A DNA stretch of 39,292 nucleotides from Candidatus Thorarchaeota archaeon (GTDB lineage: Archaea; Asgardarchaeota; Thorarchaeia; Thorarchaeales; Thorarchaeaceae): positions 1 to 39,292 of the forward strand of contig PRDI01000040.1 of the NCBI GenBank assembly GCA_003345595.1, written 5' to 3'. This document shows positions 16,376 through 24,252 of this stretch, one piece after another (within the stretch, counting starts at the first letter, position 1; every line of letters begins with the position of its first letter). Position numbers and translations under genes: made by a program. The notes under the pieces were generated by a model. It was given only the letters and a program-made list of their open reading frames with translations, had not been told where the DNA came from and ran no database searches.

Positions 16376-17530
16376 ATGAATATCATCTACAAGGGCAAGC
16401 GAACCGGCACGGTCAATGAGATACGCAAGATACTCAGAACCCCTCGCAAGGCCGAATCTCTTGTCTTCAACCTAACCAAGATGCCGCATGAAACTACTAG
16501 TGGATTACTCATTGTCTGTGGAGAGGTGGGTAAGGAGAGCGCAGCCCTATACAAGGCCAAGGCGGGAGAAATCGGAGCCGACTTCATTGTTGGCGGTTCC
16601 GAAGCATGGCCCTCCACCATGAAGGGCATACGCAAGGTCTTTGACCCAAGCAGGCATCAAGCCATTCTACTGATAGGCTCAGCGACTGAACTACCTTCAA
16701 CGTCAATAACACACAAAGGCTCCTCCTCTTACACAGATTGGTTCATACAGGACGCTGATGGTGACGGTATTCCTGATGTTCCTGTCGGCAGGATATTCGG
16801 ACCACCAAGGACAGTCATGTATCATATGGACCCAATGATCATCGACAGCAACATTGCAGTCGTGTTCGATAGTCAGCCCGGACGGTCAAACCGTCACGTG
16901 CAGGCTCTTGCGAAACTGGGGTTTGATGTTGAGGTCTTGGAGAAGTTCACTCCGCAAGACCTCAAGCTCATGTGCGTTTGCGAGTTCATCCTACAATTCT
17001 CTGATGGTGTCTATACTTCCAGAATACATGGAACACCGGAGATGTGGGCATCGCACAATTCGATGATTCTCAGCTACGAACAGGCCGCTCAGATCAACTT
17101 CGAAGGGTACCCCTTCATCTATTCGGAAGCATGCTGCACGGCTCGCGAAGGCCCCCTCCTGAAGGCGTTCCTCAATCAAGGGGCTTGCTACCTAGGAGCG
17201 ACCATGGATACTATGAACAACATCAAGCCGTTTGACGACTGGCCAGACTGTGCATATTGTGATGGATACAAGTTCGGTCTTCTCGACTTACTGGATAGTT
17301 ACGATCGCCTGGGACAAGTGAAGCTACAGGTGGAGAGAGTGCTGCTGGAGCATCTGAATCCCAACGCTCAACGCGAGATTGAAAGCGTAGGCAAGTCCCA
17401 ATCGTCTGACATTGAATCAGAGAATGCTCTCTCTGTCATCGAGTGGGTGTTTTTCGGAAACCCGATGCGTTACACGACTGTCGGACCCAATGCAGACTAT
17501 ACGCCCGGCAAGCTGATTGTGGACACCTAG
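16376..17530 (+). CDS. Gingipain/caspase-fold cysteine peptidase (C25-like), cytosolic
   Basis: A 384-residue protein resembling clan CD peptidase C25 (gingipain). The calcium-loop-like segment DADGDGIPDVPVGRIFG lies near residues 126-142. The candidate catalytic His is in SRIHGTPEMW (about H218) and the candidate Cys in SEACCTAREG (C253 or C254), followed by LGATM, the usual order for this fold. Unlike secreted gingipains there is no signal peptide, propeptide or C-terminal sorting domain, so it should act in the cytoplasm. The tail contains a cluster of aromatic residues and a further PDCAYCDGYKFGL cysteine pair. Two starts are possible; the ATG at 16376 fits the TATA-like box. Substrate and target are unknown. 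It is a single gene, divergent from the HAD phosphatase. Confidence 0.7.
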   Translation: MNIIYKGKRTGTVNEIRKILRTPRKAESLVFNLTKMPHETTSGLLIVCGEVGKESAALYKAKAGEIGADFIVGGSEAWPSTMKGIRKVFDPSRHQAILLIGSATELPSTSITHKGSSSYTDWFIQDADGDGIPDVPVGRIFGPPRTVMYHMDPMIIDSNIAVVFDSQPGRSNRHVQALAKLGFDVEVLEKFTPQDLKLMCVCEFILQFSDGVYTSRIHGTPEMWASHNSMILSYEQAAQINFEGYPFIYSEACCTAREGPLLKAFLNQGACYLGATMDTMNNIKPFDDWPDCAYCDGYKFGLLDLLDSYDRLGQVKLQVERVLLEHLNPNAQREIESVGKSQSSDIESENALSVIEWVFFGNPMRYTTVGPNADYTPGKLIVDT

Positions 17531-17850
17531 AAGGGCGCGCTCAACATCTAATCATTTTGACAAATCGTTCAAATCGCCCGACGGCAAGGTGCAGGAAGAC
17601 CAATAGTCGCGTAACAAGCTGTTACGGACGCGACTCAGGTGAGTACAGAAGAGACAGAATTACCTTAAACAAACTGAAGCATGAAATCGGAGCCAAGGTA
17701 CGGAAACCGTGCGATGTTTACAGGTATCTCGTGAAGGAAGCGATGTGGTACTATACTTCCGCCCCGCCATCTTCATGAGGCGAATCGGCCCTAATAATAT
17801 GACAGAAGCAGCAAACCCGTTCTCATCGGATTGCAGGGAGCTAACCACAA
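17531..17850. other. Intergenic region of 320 bp with one strong hairpin
   Basis: No convincing gene is found here on either strand. The main structure is a nested inverted repeat at 17605-17635. A TATA-like TAATAATATG at about 17797-17806 lies roughly 50 nt before the glycosylase ATG and probably drives it. A possible frame continues to 17778 (ending YRYLVKEAMWYYTSAPPSS) but lacks a credible start codon. Confidence 0.5.
17605..17635. repeat. Nested inverted repeat / bulged hairpin
   Basis: Outer arms AGTCGCGT (17605-17612) and ACGCGACT (17628-17635) are perfectly complementary. Inside them, GTAACA (17611-17616) and TGTTAC (17620-17625) form a second palindrome around AGC. As RNA it folds as a long hairpin with a small asymmetric bulge; as DNA it could be an operator. 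It has no T-tract and lies about 75 nt past the peptidase stop, so a terminator is less likely than a binding or RNA site. Confidence 0.45.
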
Positions 17851-18774
17851 ATGACATTCTCAATGCATGTGCCACAGTCCTATGACCTGCTCCTCTCGGT
17901 TCACGCTTGGGTCTATCCCGACATACAGCCTGTTCCGGAGTCTACTTGGGAAGACGCTTTTGGCAGGCTCTTCACAATTGGAGATGTCTGTACTCCCATT
18001 GTTGTTTCGCAGTCATCGGCCGGACGACCGCTCCATGTGGATTTTGAGGATGATTCAACGAGCAGAGATGCTGTGCGCAGGAAGGTCAGGCAGGTTTTGG
18101 GCCTTGACATCGACACGACCGGCGCACTTGCATGCATAGCAGGAGACCCCGTTATCCACGAGATAGCATCACAAGTGAGAGGGATACGTCCGTATACCGC
18201 AGACACTGTCTTTGAAGCCCTAATCAAGGCCATAGTCCAACAGCAGATATCATATCGGGCTGCTAGTGTCATCACCAAACGCATTGTATCGAAGTTCGCA
18301 GTCCCATCGGTCTGCTGCAAGCATCTCCTCTACCCGTTCCCCGACGGCCGGATGATTCTCAGTGGTGGGAGCTCCAAGCTTGCTGACATAGGTCTGGGGT
18401 TCAAGGGGCGGTATGTGCATGAAGTATGCTCGATGGTAGCAAGTGGTACCCTGGAGTTAGAGGATCTGATCGGGAGGACCGCTGATGCTGCTCGAGAAGC
18501 GCTCAGCGGTATCAAGGGAATCGGAGACTGGACCCTGAACGCGTTGGCGATCTCCAGTCTAGGCGATTTCTCAGTATTCCCATACAATGACGTAGGGATG
18601 AGAAACCTGTTGGGCAGGTTGTACAAGCGAAGAGAGCGAGTGTCAGAGGCGGAGGTGAGAGAAATGGCCGGCCAATGGGGGACTGAGGGGCCCTTGGTTC
18701 TTTATCTGCTCATGTGTGCGGATGTGCTTGGTACCATCAGTTCGGCGAGGAGGTCAAAAACGCATAAAAGGTGA
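17851..18774 (+). CDS. AlkA/OGG-like DNA glycosylase (HhH-GPD)
   Basis: A 307-residue base-excision repair glycosylase. The N-terminal beta domain (about 1-105) is followed by the HhH-GPD region: FEALIKAIVQQQISYRAA (about 121-138), the helix-hairpin-helix LSGIKGIGDWT (218-228), and FPYNDVGMRN (243-252) with the catalytic Asp at D247. This layout fits 3-methyladenine glycosylase II (AlkA) rather than endonuclease III, and no iron-sulphur cysteines follow. It should remove alkylated bases, flipping them into the active site and cutting the sugar-base bond. The ATG is preceded by GGGAG. The gene downstream starts 30 nt after its stop and may be in the same transcript. Confidence 0.9.
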   Translation: MTFSMHVPQSYDLLLSVHAWVYPDIQPVPESTWEDAFGRLFTIGDVCTPIVVSQSSAGRPLHVDFEDDSTSRDAVRRKVRQVLGLDIDTTGALACIAGDPVIHEIASQVRGIRPYTADTVFEALIKAIVQQQISYRAASVITKRIVSKFAVPSVCCKHLLYPFPDGRMILSGGSSKLADIGLGFKGRYVHEVCSMVASGTLELEDLIGRTADAAREALSGIKGIGDWTLNALAISSLGDFSVFPYNDVGMRNLLGRLYKRRERVSEAEVREMAGQWGTEGPLVLYLLMCADVLGTISSARRSKTHKR

Positions 18775-18804
18775 CCCAGTGGTAAGGAAGGCAAGAGTCA
18801 TCTG

Positions 18805-19983
18805 GTGAAGCGTTTGGCCAAACATCCCGCCAATTCAGAGAAGAAGAACACGAAGACCTGGCGCATATGGTCAATGTTCATTAAAGAACTTAGGCTCATA
18901 GAGATAGATAAGTTCGCCCTTCTCATGGTCTTCTTCTTGCCCGGCATGATTATGGGCACTCTGTGGGTTGCCAGAGCGCAAGCCACATTCTTTCCTCCCG
19001 TTGAATCTGAAACGGGCAAGCGATCAGATGCACTCGTGGTTGGCGTGGTAGATCTCGACCCGACCGACACCTACCCAGGACAAGACTTGTCTGAGAATTT
19101 CAGTTGGTACCTCAGTAGGAGTCCTGACCTCATAGTTCTCATGTATGAAACCGAAGACGCTGCCCTGAGAGCACTCTACATGGATGTGATCAAAGCCTAT
19201 GCCACGATACCATATGGCTTTGAAGGAAACATCACGGGCGACATCCCGGCATTCGTGCCTATCCACATCAGCAGCACCGATTTCATGAGTCAGGCCGCAG
19301 TGTTCTCAGCCTTCAGCGAGGCTGTCGCTGATTTTCGCGCGGACCACGGATGGGTGAAGGGCGAGATTGCCGCGAAGAACATCAGAGAGTTCGAGCCAGT
19401 GGGAGACTATACCGCCGCAACCTTTGGTGTATTCCTGATCGTGTTCTCGTCCTTCATAGCTGTTTCTGCAACCGCGGCTCAGGCAGTAGTCGGCGATGTT
19501 CCCCTGAATCGAATGCTCCTTACACCAGCATCCAAGATGGAAGCAGTGCTGGCAAAGGTGCTGGCATACTTTGTGCTTGGAATGATACAGGCTCAGTTCC
19601 TGCTGTTTCTGTGGATGGGGCTGTTTGGCATCAGACCCAATGCTGACCTCCTGACTCTCAACGGCGTTCTTGCTTTGATGTCGATCTCGGGCTCTGCATT
19701 GGGCGTGTTCATCTCAACTCTCTGCAAGACGAGACTGCAGGCGAATCAATCATTCCTTCTGATACTCTTCAGCTCCTTCATTGTCGGGACCGGTTTCATG
19801 GATGTGGGCCTTGTAGATGATGTGTACCCACTGAATCTTGGTAGAGTCATGATCATCGACACAGCCTTCAAAGGAGTGCCTCTAGCCACCTTCTCGAACG
19901 AGATAATGACAATTGCTGGATTCACAGTGACGATGATATTACTCGCGTGGGTTGTCCTCGCAAGGCGAACAACACTGGCGTGA
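18805..19983 (+). CDS. ABC-2 type permease with large external domain, no adjacent ATPase
   Basis: A 392-residue permease with one membrane segment near the N-terminus (about 36-57), a soluble domain of roughly 145 residues, then five segments in the C-terminal half (about 205-390). This is the ABC2_membrane_3 layout (YhgE/Pip-like), in which the loop after segment 1 lies outside the cell. The loop starts with VVGVVDLDP and has acidic and aromatic residues, but no motif that names a substrate. A GTG start is used here; a ribosome site (AAGGAAG) lies about 14 nt away, so a later start such as the ATG at 18871 remains possible. No ABC ATPase is next to it, so a remote ATPase must energise it. 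It may be co-transcribed with the glycosylase. Confidence 0.75.
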   Translation: MKRLAKHPANSEKKNTKTWRIWSMFIKELRLIEIDKFALLMVFFLPGMIMGTLWVARAQATFFPPVESETGKRSDALVVGVVDLDPTDTYPGQDLSENFSWYLSRSPDLIVLMYETEDAALRALYMDVIKAYATIPYGFEGNITGDIPAFVPIHISSTDFMSQAAVFSAFSEAVADFRADHGWVKGEIAAKNIREFEPVGDYTAATFGVFLIVFSSFIAVSATAAQAVVGDVPLNRMLLTPASKMEAVLAKVLAYFVLGMIQAQFLLFLWMGLFGIRPNADLLTLNGVLALMSISGSALGVFISTLCKTRLQANQSFLLILFSSFIVGTGFMDVGLVDDVYPLNLGRVMIIDTAFKGVPLATFSNEIMTIAGFTVTMILLAWVVLARRTTLA

Positions 19984-20081
19984 TGGGTCTAGTCACGGAC
20001 AAGGTCGTGCGCCAGGTCAGCTATGCACGTACCAATTAGCCCTGTCCTTGGCAAGCGAGATTCATATGAGAACCGGTTTGA

Positions 20082-20939
20082 CTAGAAGCCAAGACTAGCA
20101 AGAAGTACAACCATCGAGTTGTTGAAACCGTGAGCGAATGCGGGTCCAATGATTGAGTAGCGCCGCCTCTGTGCAAGGCGCCCTAGAAAGAGACCAAGAA
20201 CGAACCTCGCAGGAAACCCGATAATGTCAAGATGGACCGCAGAGAATATCACAGCTGTTATGATCAGTGCGATTCTCTTATTATCGCTGCGCCTCAACTG
20301 GAAGTATATCTCCACTCGACGCTGTAGGAATCCTCTAAACGCGACTTCTTCGCCCAGTCCAACAACGCAAAACATGACTGCTACCCAAGCTACAAACTCT
20401 GGCAGTCCTGAAACAGCAAACAACTGGTCGCCGCCATCGGTCGGCGTGGGGATCAGATATCCAATAAAGAACGTGATCGCAAGGTTGGCGACCAACATCG
20501 CCATACCATAGAGGAGACCATAGAGAGCCTCCGTAATGGGCTTTCCGACCTTTAGTCCTATAGATGCAAGAGGAAGGTTGTGCCTCCTCGCGTACACTAT
20601 GGGTGGCACTAAGAAGCCAACCTCTGACAGGGTTAGAATGAGGAACGACCAAGGTGCGAACAAAATCTGCAAGGATACAAAATCTATTCCCACGAGTCCC
20701 AAAACGATCAGGGGGATCAGGATTACCACAAGGAGGCCCATTGTCAAAGCCCATGCGGCACCCGTATAGACGAGTACCTGGAAAAGTCTGTCCCAGTCGA
20801 CCTCCCGCTCGATATCAGAGCCCGGTTCGAATATCTCTATCCCAACATGCTCCTCCAAGACAATGCTGTCAGGATCCTCGATTACCAAGCGCGGGGCCTC
20901 CAGAACAACAGCAGGGAGGGCGATGATAAGGCTTTGCAT
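20082..20939 (-). CDS. CPBP (CAAX-like) intramembrane metalloprotease
   Basis: A 285-residue multi-span protein of the CPBP/Rce1-like family of membrane-embedded metalloproteases. Motif 1 is GLGEEVAFRG with E197, E198 and R202; motif 2 is FSAVHLD with H236; motif 3 is FAHGFNNS with H270 and N274. All residues expected for catalysis are present. About eight hydrophobic stretches span the protein after an acidic N-terminus of about 50 residues. In eukaryotes such enzymes cut prenylated proteins; in prokaryotes they cut membrane proteins or mature peptides. It diverges from a membrane-anchored subtilase over about 100 bp, so the two may be co-regulated. Substrate unknown. Confidence 0.85.
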   Translation of the reverse strand: MQSLIIALPAVVLEAPRLVIEDPDSIVLEEHVGIEIFEPGSDIEREVDWDRLFQVLVYTGAAWALTMGLLVVILIPLIVLGLVGIDFVSLQILFAPWSFLILTLSEVGFLVPPIVYARRHNLPLASIGLKVGKPITEALYGLLYGMAMLVANLAITFFIGYLIPTPTDGGDQLFAVSGLPEFVAWVAVMFCVVGLGEEVAFRGFLQRRVEIYFQLRRSDNKRIALIITAVIFSAVHLDIIGFPARFVLGLFLGRLAQRRRYSIIGPAFAHGFNNSMVVLLASLGF

Positions 20940-20969
20940 GCATTGCGTGGCCCTTGCTGCGTTCGAATA

Positions 20970-20980
20970 GACTTTATGAC
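20970..20980. promoter_or_regulatory. Shared A/T-rich element between two divergent protease genes
   Basis: The stretch ACTTTATGACC reads as a TATA-like box on the plus strand (toward the subtilase) and as CATAAAGT on the minus strand (toward the CPBP protease). The intergenic region is under 100 bp, so the two genes may share control sequences. Confidence 0.3.
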
Positions 20981-21036
20981 CTGCACGCTAAACTGAAAGG
21001 CACCGTTCAAAAGCAAGATGATTGGGATGACTGGGT

Positions 21037-23052
21037 ATGGGTCTGAATGATGAACAGGACATGCCAACCGCTCCCAGAAGAGGGACAGCCCTACTGGTCA
21101 TCAGTATGATCATCATCACGGCAGGGGCATTCGTCATCTTAGGTCCCGGAGGCCTGGAGGAGAGAAGCCCCCCGGTACGAGTAGCTCTCATTGACTCTGG
21201 CGTGACACCCGACAGCGCACTGTATAGCAAGATTGTTGCTGGTAGGAGCTTCATAACAGAGGCGAATGGATATCACTTAGGGGACAATAGCACGGTTGAC
21301 AGCGAGCCCGGGGGTAGTCCACATGGCACGTTCGTTGCCAGAATCCTTGTCAAGGAGGCATCAAATGTCCTGATAGTGAACGCAAAGGTCGTGGACTCAG
21401 GCAACATAGCAACCGAACAAGCTATCGTTGGAGCAATGCGTTGGGCCATCAACGAGGAAGCCTGTGACATCATCAACCTGAGCCTCGGTGGGTTCCCATC
21501 GGAGCAAGATGGTCTACGAGAAGCTGTAAGGTGGGCCTTCGAACAGGGTGTTTCAGTAGTGGCCGCTGCAGGCAACAATGGTCGAGGCGGCGTGATGGGC
21601 ACCTCCATTGAGTCGCCGGCCGTTTATCCGCAAGTCATTGCTGTGGCTGCAGTCGATGAACAAGGAAGTCCATACTACTTCTCGGGAAGGGGCCCTCTCA
21701 GAAATGGCACAACAAAACCGGACATCTCTGCGTTGGGGATGTATACTGACCAGCAGAGCTCTGCCACAGTATACGGGACGAGCTTTGCAGCCCCAAGAGT
21801 GGCCGCCGCTGCGGCAGACTTGATTGCATACTGCATAGAGAAGGGCTGGGATTGGACGCCTGGCATGGTAAAGGCAACTCTCATGGCAAGTGCAGACCGC
21901 CTTTCATCAGAGCCATGGGAAACTGGTGCGGGCGGTCTTGACCTTGATTCTGCACTCAGATTCTTGGACGAGGTACCGAGGATAGAGAACCTCCCTTTGG
22001 CCGCCTATGCATTCCCTAAGACAGGACCGGGCAGCTTTGAGAGGTGGTTTGTTAACACAACTGTTACAGTAGAGATGTCGGTATTCGCGAGCAGTGGTAC
22101 GACGTTTGATCTCTTCTATGAAGGCTCTGCATCACCTTGGGTAAGAGGGCCGCTTACTATCTACGTCAACCAGACAGGTTCATTCTCAATGCGAGTCCAT
22201 GTCATATCTGGGTCTGACATACTGGGTCTTCAAGCGCTCGTGACACTCATAGGTCCCGGCTATCTTTCGGTGAAGGCCCAGATGAGATTCGATGTTTCGG
22301 TAGCCTTCGCTCATGTTGCTTTTGATGTGACCCACACTCCGTGGTGGACTGACTCCATCTACGGTCAGTTCAGGGCATTCTACGAGTTGCTCACAGACAC
22401 CGGCATCGCCGTCGAGGAGATACGAGATCCAAGCGCCCTCCAGTTAGAGGGCATGCTCCGATATGACGCCATAGTCGTACTTGACCCCTGCGCGTGGAGT
22501 TACTCCCCTGATGGAAACAGGGGCTTCGTGTCGCCTTTTGCTTCCTACTCACCGTCGGAGATCGAATCATATCTCACCTACTGGCGCGCTGGCAGAGGAC
22601 TTCTTGTTGCTGCTCTCGACAACTCTAGCATAGACGTGGAGAGCACAAACCAGCTTCTCTCCTGCTTCAACATGACTCTGAACTATGATCACATACCTGC
22701 AGTCACGATCGTCGTAGACGGCATTCCATCAACAGTTTTGGTGACAGGTTTCACTAACAACACACTCGTTCAGGGGATTAGGTCGTTCGACTTCAACGGA
22801 TGCTCGCTCAATCTCTCTGACGGAGCATTCAGACTTGCCTGGACAGAAGTTGTCTGGAGAGACCTTCAAGGTAATCTCCATATAGAGAGCAGAACAGTGG
22901 CCGCAGGTCTAGAGGGCAAAGGCGGTTCTAGAATGGTGACTGTGGGCAGCAACTTCTTTATTGATGATTTGGGCATCCAAGGATTTTACCAGTCCACACA
23001 GAACACAAAGCTCGCCCTCCAGACCGTTCTTTGGCTGATACAGGCGCTGTAG
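21037..23052 (+). CDS. Membrane-anchored subtilase (S8) with site-1-protease-like C-terminal module
   Basis: A 671-residue serine protease. An N-terminal membrane anchor at about residues 17-36 is preceded by PRR, so the rest should face outside. The subtilase domain (about 47-310) has catalytic D53 (ALIDSG), H96 (PHGTFVARIL), oxyanion N180 (AAAGNNG) and S249 (GTSFAAPRVA). There is no usual propeptide between anchor and domain. Beyond about residue 320 comes a beta-rich region (320-420), then an alpha/beta module (about 421-560) with YGQFRAFYELLTDTGIAVEE, YDAIVVLDP, SEIESYLTYW and GLLVAALDNSS. This order resembles the region after the protease domain in eukaryotic site-1 protease. Divergent from a CPBP protease. 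Targets unknown. Confidence 0.85.
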   Translation: MGLNDEQDMPTAPRRGTALLVISMIIITAGAFVILGPGGLEERSPPVRVALIDSGVTPDSALYSKIVAGRSFITEANGYHLGDNSTVDSEPGGSPHGTFVARILVKEASNVLIVNAKVVDSGNIATEQAIVGAMRWAINEEACDIINLSLGGFPSEQDGLREAVRWAFEQGVSVVAAAGNNGRGGVMGTSIESPAVYPQVIAVAAVDEQGSPYYFSGRGPLRNGTTKPDISALGMYTDQQSSATVYGTSFAAPRVAAAAADLIAYCIEKGWDWTPGMVKATLMASADRLSSEPWETGAGGLDLDSALRFLDEVPRIENLPLAAYAFPKTGPGSFERWFVNTTVTVEMSVFASSGTTFDLFYEGSASPWVRGPLTIYVNQTGSFSMRVHVISGSDILGLQALVTLIGPGYLSVKAQMRFDVSVAFAHVAFDVTHTPWWTDSIYGQFRAFYELLTDTGIAVEEIRDPSALQLEGMLRYDAIVVLDPCAWSYSPDGNRGFVSPFASYSPSEIESYLTYWRAGRGLLVAALDNSSIDVESTNQLLSCFNMTLNYDHIPAVTIVVDGIPSTVLVTGFTNNTLVQGIRSFDFNGCSLNLSDGAFRLAWTEVVWRDLQGNLHIESRTVAAGLEGKGGSRMVTVGSNFFIDDLGIQGFYQSTQNTKLALQTVLWLIQAL

Positions 23053-23054
23053 CA

Positions 23055-23522
23055 TCAGAGGAGCGGCGCAATCCTATCACAGGCAGTCTTTGCAGCGTAG
23101 ACGAGAAGGCCCGTCTTGAGAGCCTTACCTGCAGCCAAGACAAGAATCGCCTTCTCTCCTGCACTCTTCATCAGCATCATGCCGCGCTCATTTGTAAGAA
23201 GGACTTCCTCTAGCGAGCCTTGCTCCATCCTCTCAGCAGCAAGATCTGCGACCCCTAGAATAGAGGCGGCCATGGCTGCTATCTCGGCTTCCTCAAGTCC
23301 CTGCGGCACCGCAGAGGCAATTGGAAGACCCTCCTTTGAGAGAAGCATCCAAGCACGAACACCTGCCGCAAGAGCTGTGGCCTCCTCCATGATCTGCCTC
23401 AGCTTCCCCTGAAGCTCCTCAAAGTTGGGGTCTAGCATGGCCACCAGTCTCTGGGCGGGTTCATTGAGTTCGGTTGGGAGATGCGCGTTAATAAAGTTTG
23501 CATGATGCAACTGGCTATCCAT
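23055..23522 (-). CDS. Roadblock/LC7-domain protein (single domain)
   Basis: A 155-residue protein with a Roadblock/LC7 fold from about residue 50 onward: WMLLSKEGLPIASAVP, then the alanine-rich helix IAAMAASILGVADLAAERM, then LLTNERGMMLMKSAGEKAILVLAAG. Such domains dimerise and in Asgard archaea and eukaryotes often act with small GTPases. The first 50 residues form an amphipathic helical extension. I chose the ATG at 23522 because GAAGGA lies 6 nt upstream; longer ORF starts (up to 23747) run into the promoter and start of the divergent DUF99 gene. It converges with the subtilase, the two stops being 2 nt apart. No GTPase gene is nearby. Confidence 0.8.
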   Translation of the reverse strand: MDSQLHHANFINAHLPTELNEPAQRLVAMLDPNFEELQGKLRQIMEEATALAAGVRAWMLLSKEGLPIASAVPQGLEEAEIAAMAASILGVADLAAERMEQGSLEEVLLTNERGMMLMKSAGEKAILVLAAGKALKTGLLVYAAKTACDRIAPLL

Positions 23523-23634
23523 CGCTCGTCCTTCAAAACCCATGCACATAGTAATAAGCTCACGCCACAGAATAGACACATCATCTGGGACACCCTTCAG
23601 AGCTATACGCAGCCCGGTCCATGGTGAGTCTCGA

Positions 23635-24252
23635 ATGGTTCTGCGCATCCAAGACATCGAGTCGGGAGACCTCCATACCGGTACGGCCGGATGGAAGACA
23701 GGCGTCAGAGTCCTTGGGGTCGCAGAGAGCTTCCAGCGGTCTGACAAGAGAAGTCTTGTCGCAGGTGTCGTGATGCGCGGAGATCTCAGAGTGGATGGTT
23801 ACGGGTTCTGCAGGCCGGACATCGGTGGCAGGAATGCAACCCAAGAGCTCCTGGCCATGTACGACAGAATCAACCGAAAGGACATACGGGCCTGGATGTT
23901 GGGTGGTAGCGTGATATCATGGTTTAACGTTGTTGACCTTCGAAGGCTTCACGAGAGCACAAGTATTCCCGTCACCTGTGTGTCATATCATTTGTCAGAC
24001 GGAATCGAGAAGTACCTGCAGGAGTACTTCCCCACAGACTGGCAGGACCGGAACGCAGTACTTGAACAAGCTGGCCCCCGGGCAAGAGTCGAACTCAGCA
24101 GCGGTTATCCCGTCTTTCTATCTGTAGAAGGAATGAGTCTTGAGAGGGGATTCAAACTCGTCGACATGTTTACCGTCGATGGTGGGGTTCCTGAGCCCAT
24201 ACGATTAGCTCGCCTACTCGCCTCTTCAATGAGAAACTCTGGCTGTATCTAG
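23635..24252 (+). CDS. DUF99 family protein
   Basis: A 205-residue archaeal protein of the DUF99 family. The signatures are GVRVLGVAES, SLVAGVVMRGDLRVDG, GRNATQELLAMYDRI, WMLGGSVISWFNVVDLRRL and TSIPVTCVSY. I recall that the fold resembles endonuclease V, an RNase H-like enzyme, but the activity is unknown. I chose the ATG at 23635, with GGTGA ending 7 nt upstream, not the longer ORF start at 23542, which would overlap the Roadblock gene's promoter. Its TAG stop lies in the CTAG shared with the convergent HD gene. Role unknown; a nucleic acid function is suggested only by the recalled fold. Confidence 0.8.
   Translation: MVLRIQDIESGDLHTGTAGWKTGVRVLGVAESFQRSDKRSLVAGVVMRGDLRVDGYGFCRPDIGGRNATQELLAMYDRINRKDIRAWMLGGSVISWFNVVDLRRLHESTSIPVTCVSYHLSDGIEKYLQEYFPTDWQDRNAVLEQAGPRARVELSSGYPVFLSVEGMSLERGFKLVDMFTVDGGVPEPIRLARLLASSMRNSGCI

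Noticed and set aside
16358..16378. TTG at 16358 as the start of the C25-like peptidase
   Set aside because: The TATA-like box at 16342-16349 would place the transcript start after it; the ATG at 16376 fits better.
17531..17778. Frame ending YRYLVKEAMWYYTSAPPSS after the C25-like peptidase
   Set aside because: Protein-like at the end, but it has no ATG, GTG or TTG with a ribosome site in the intergenic part; it may be a remnant at most.
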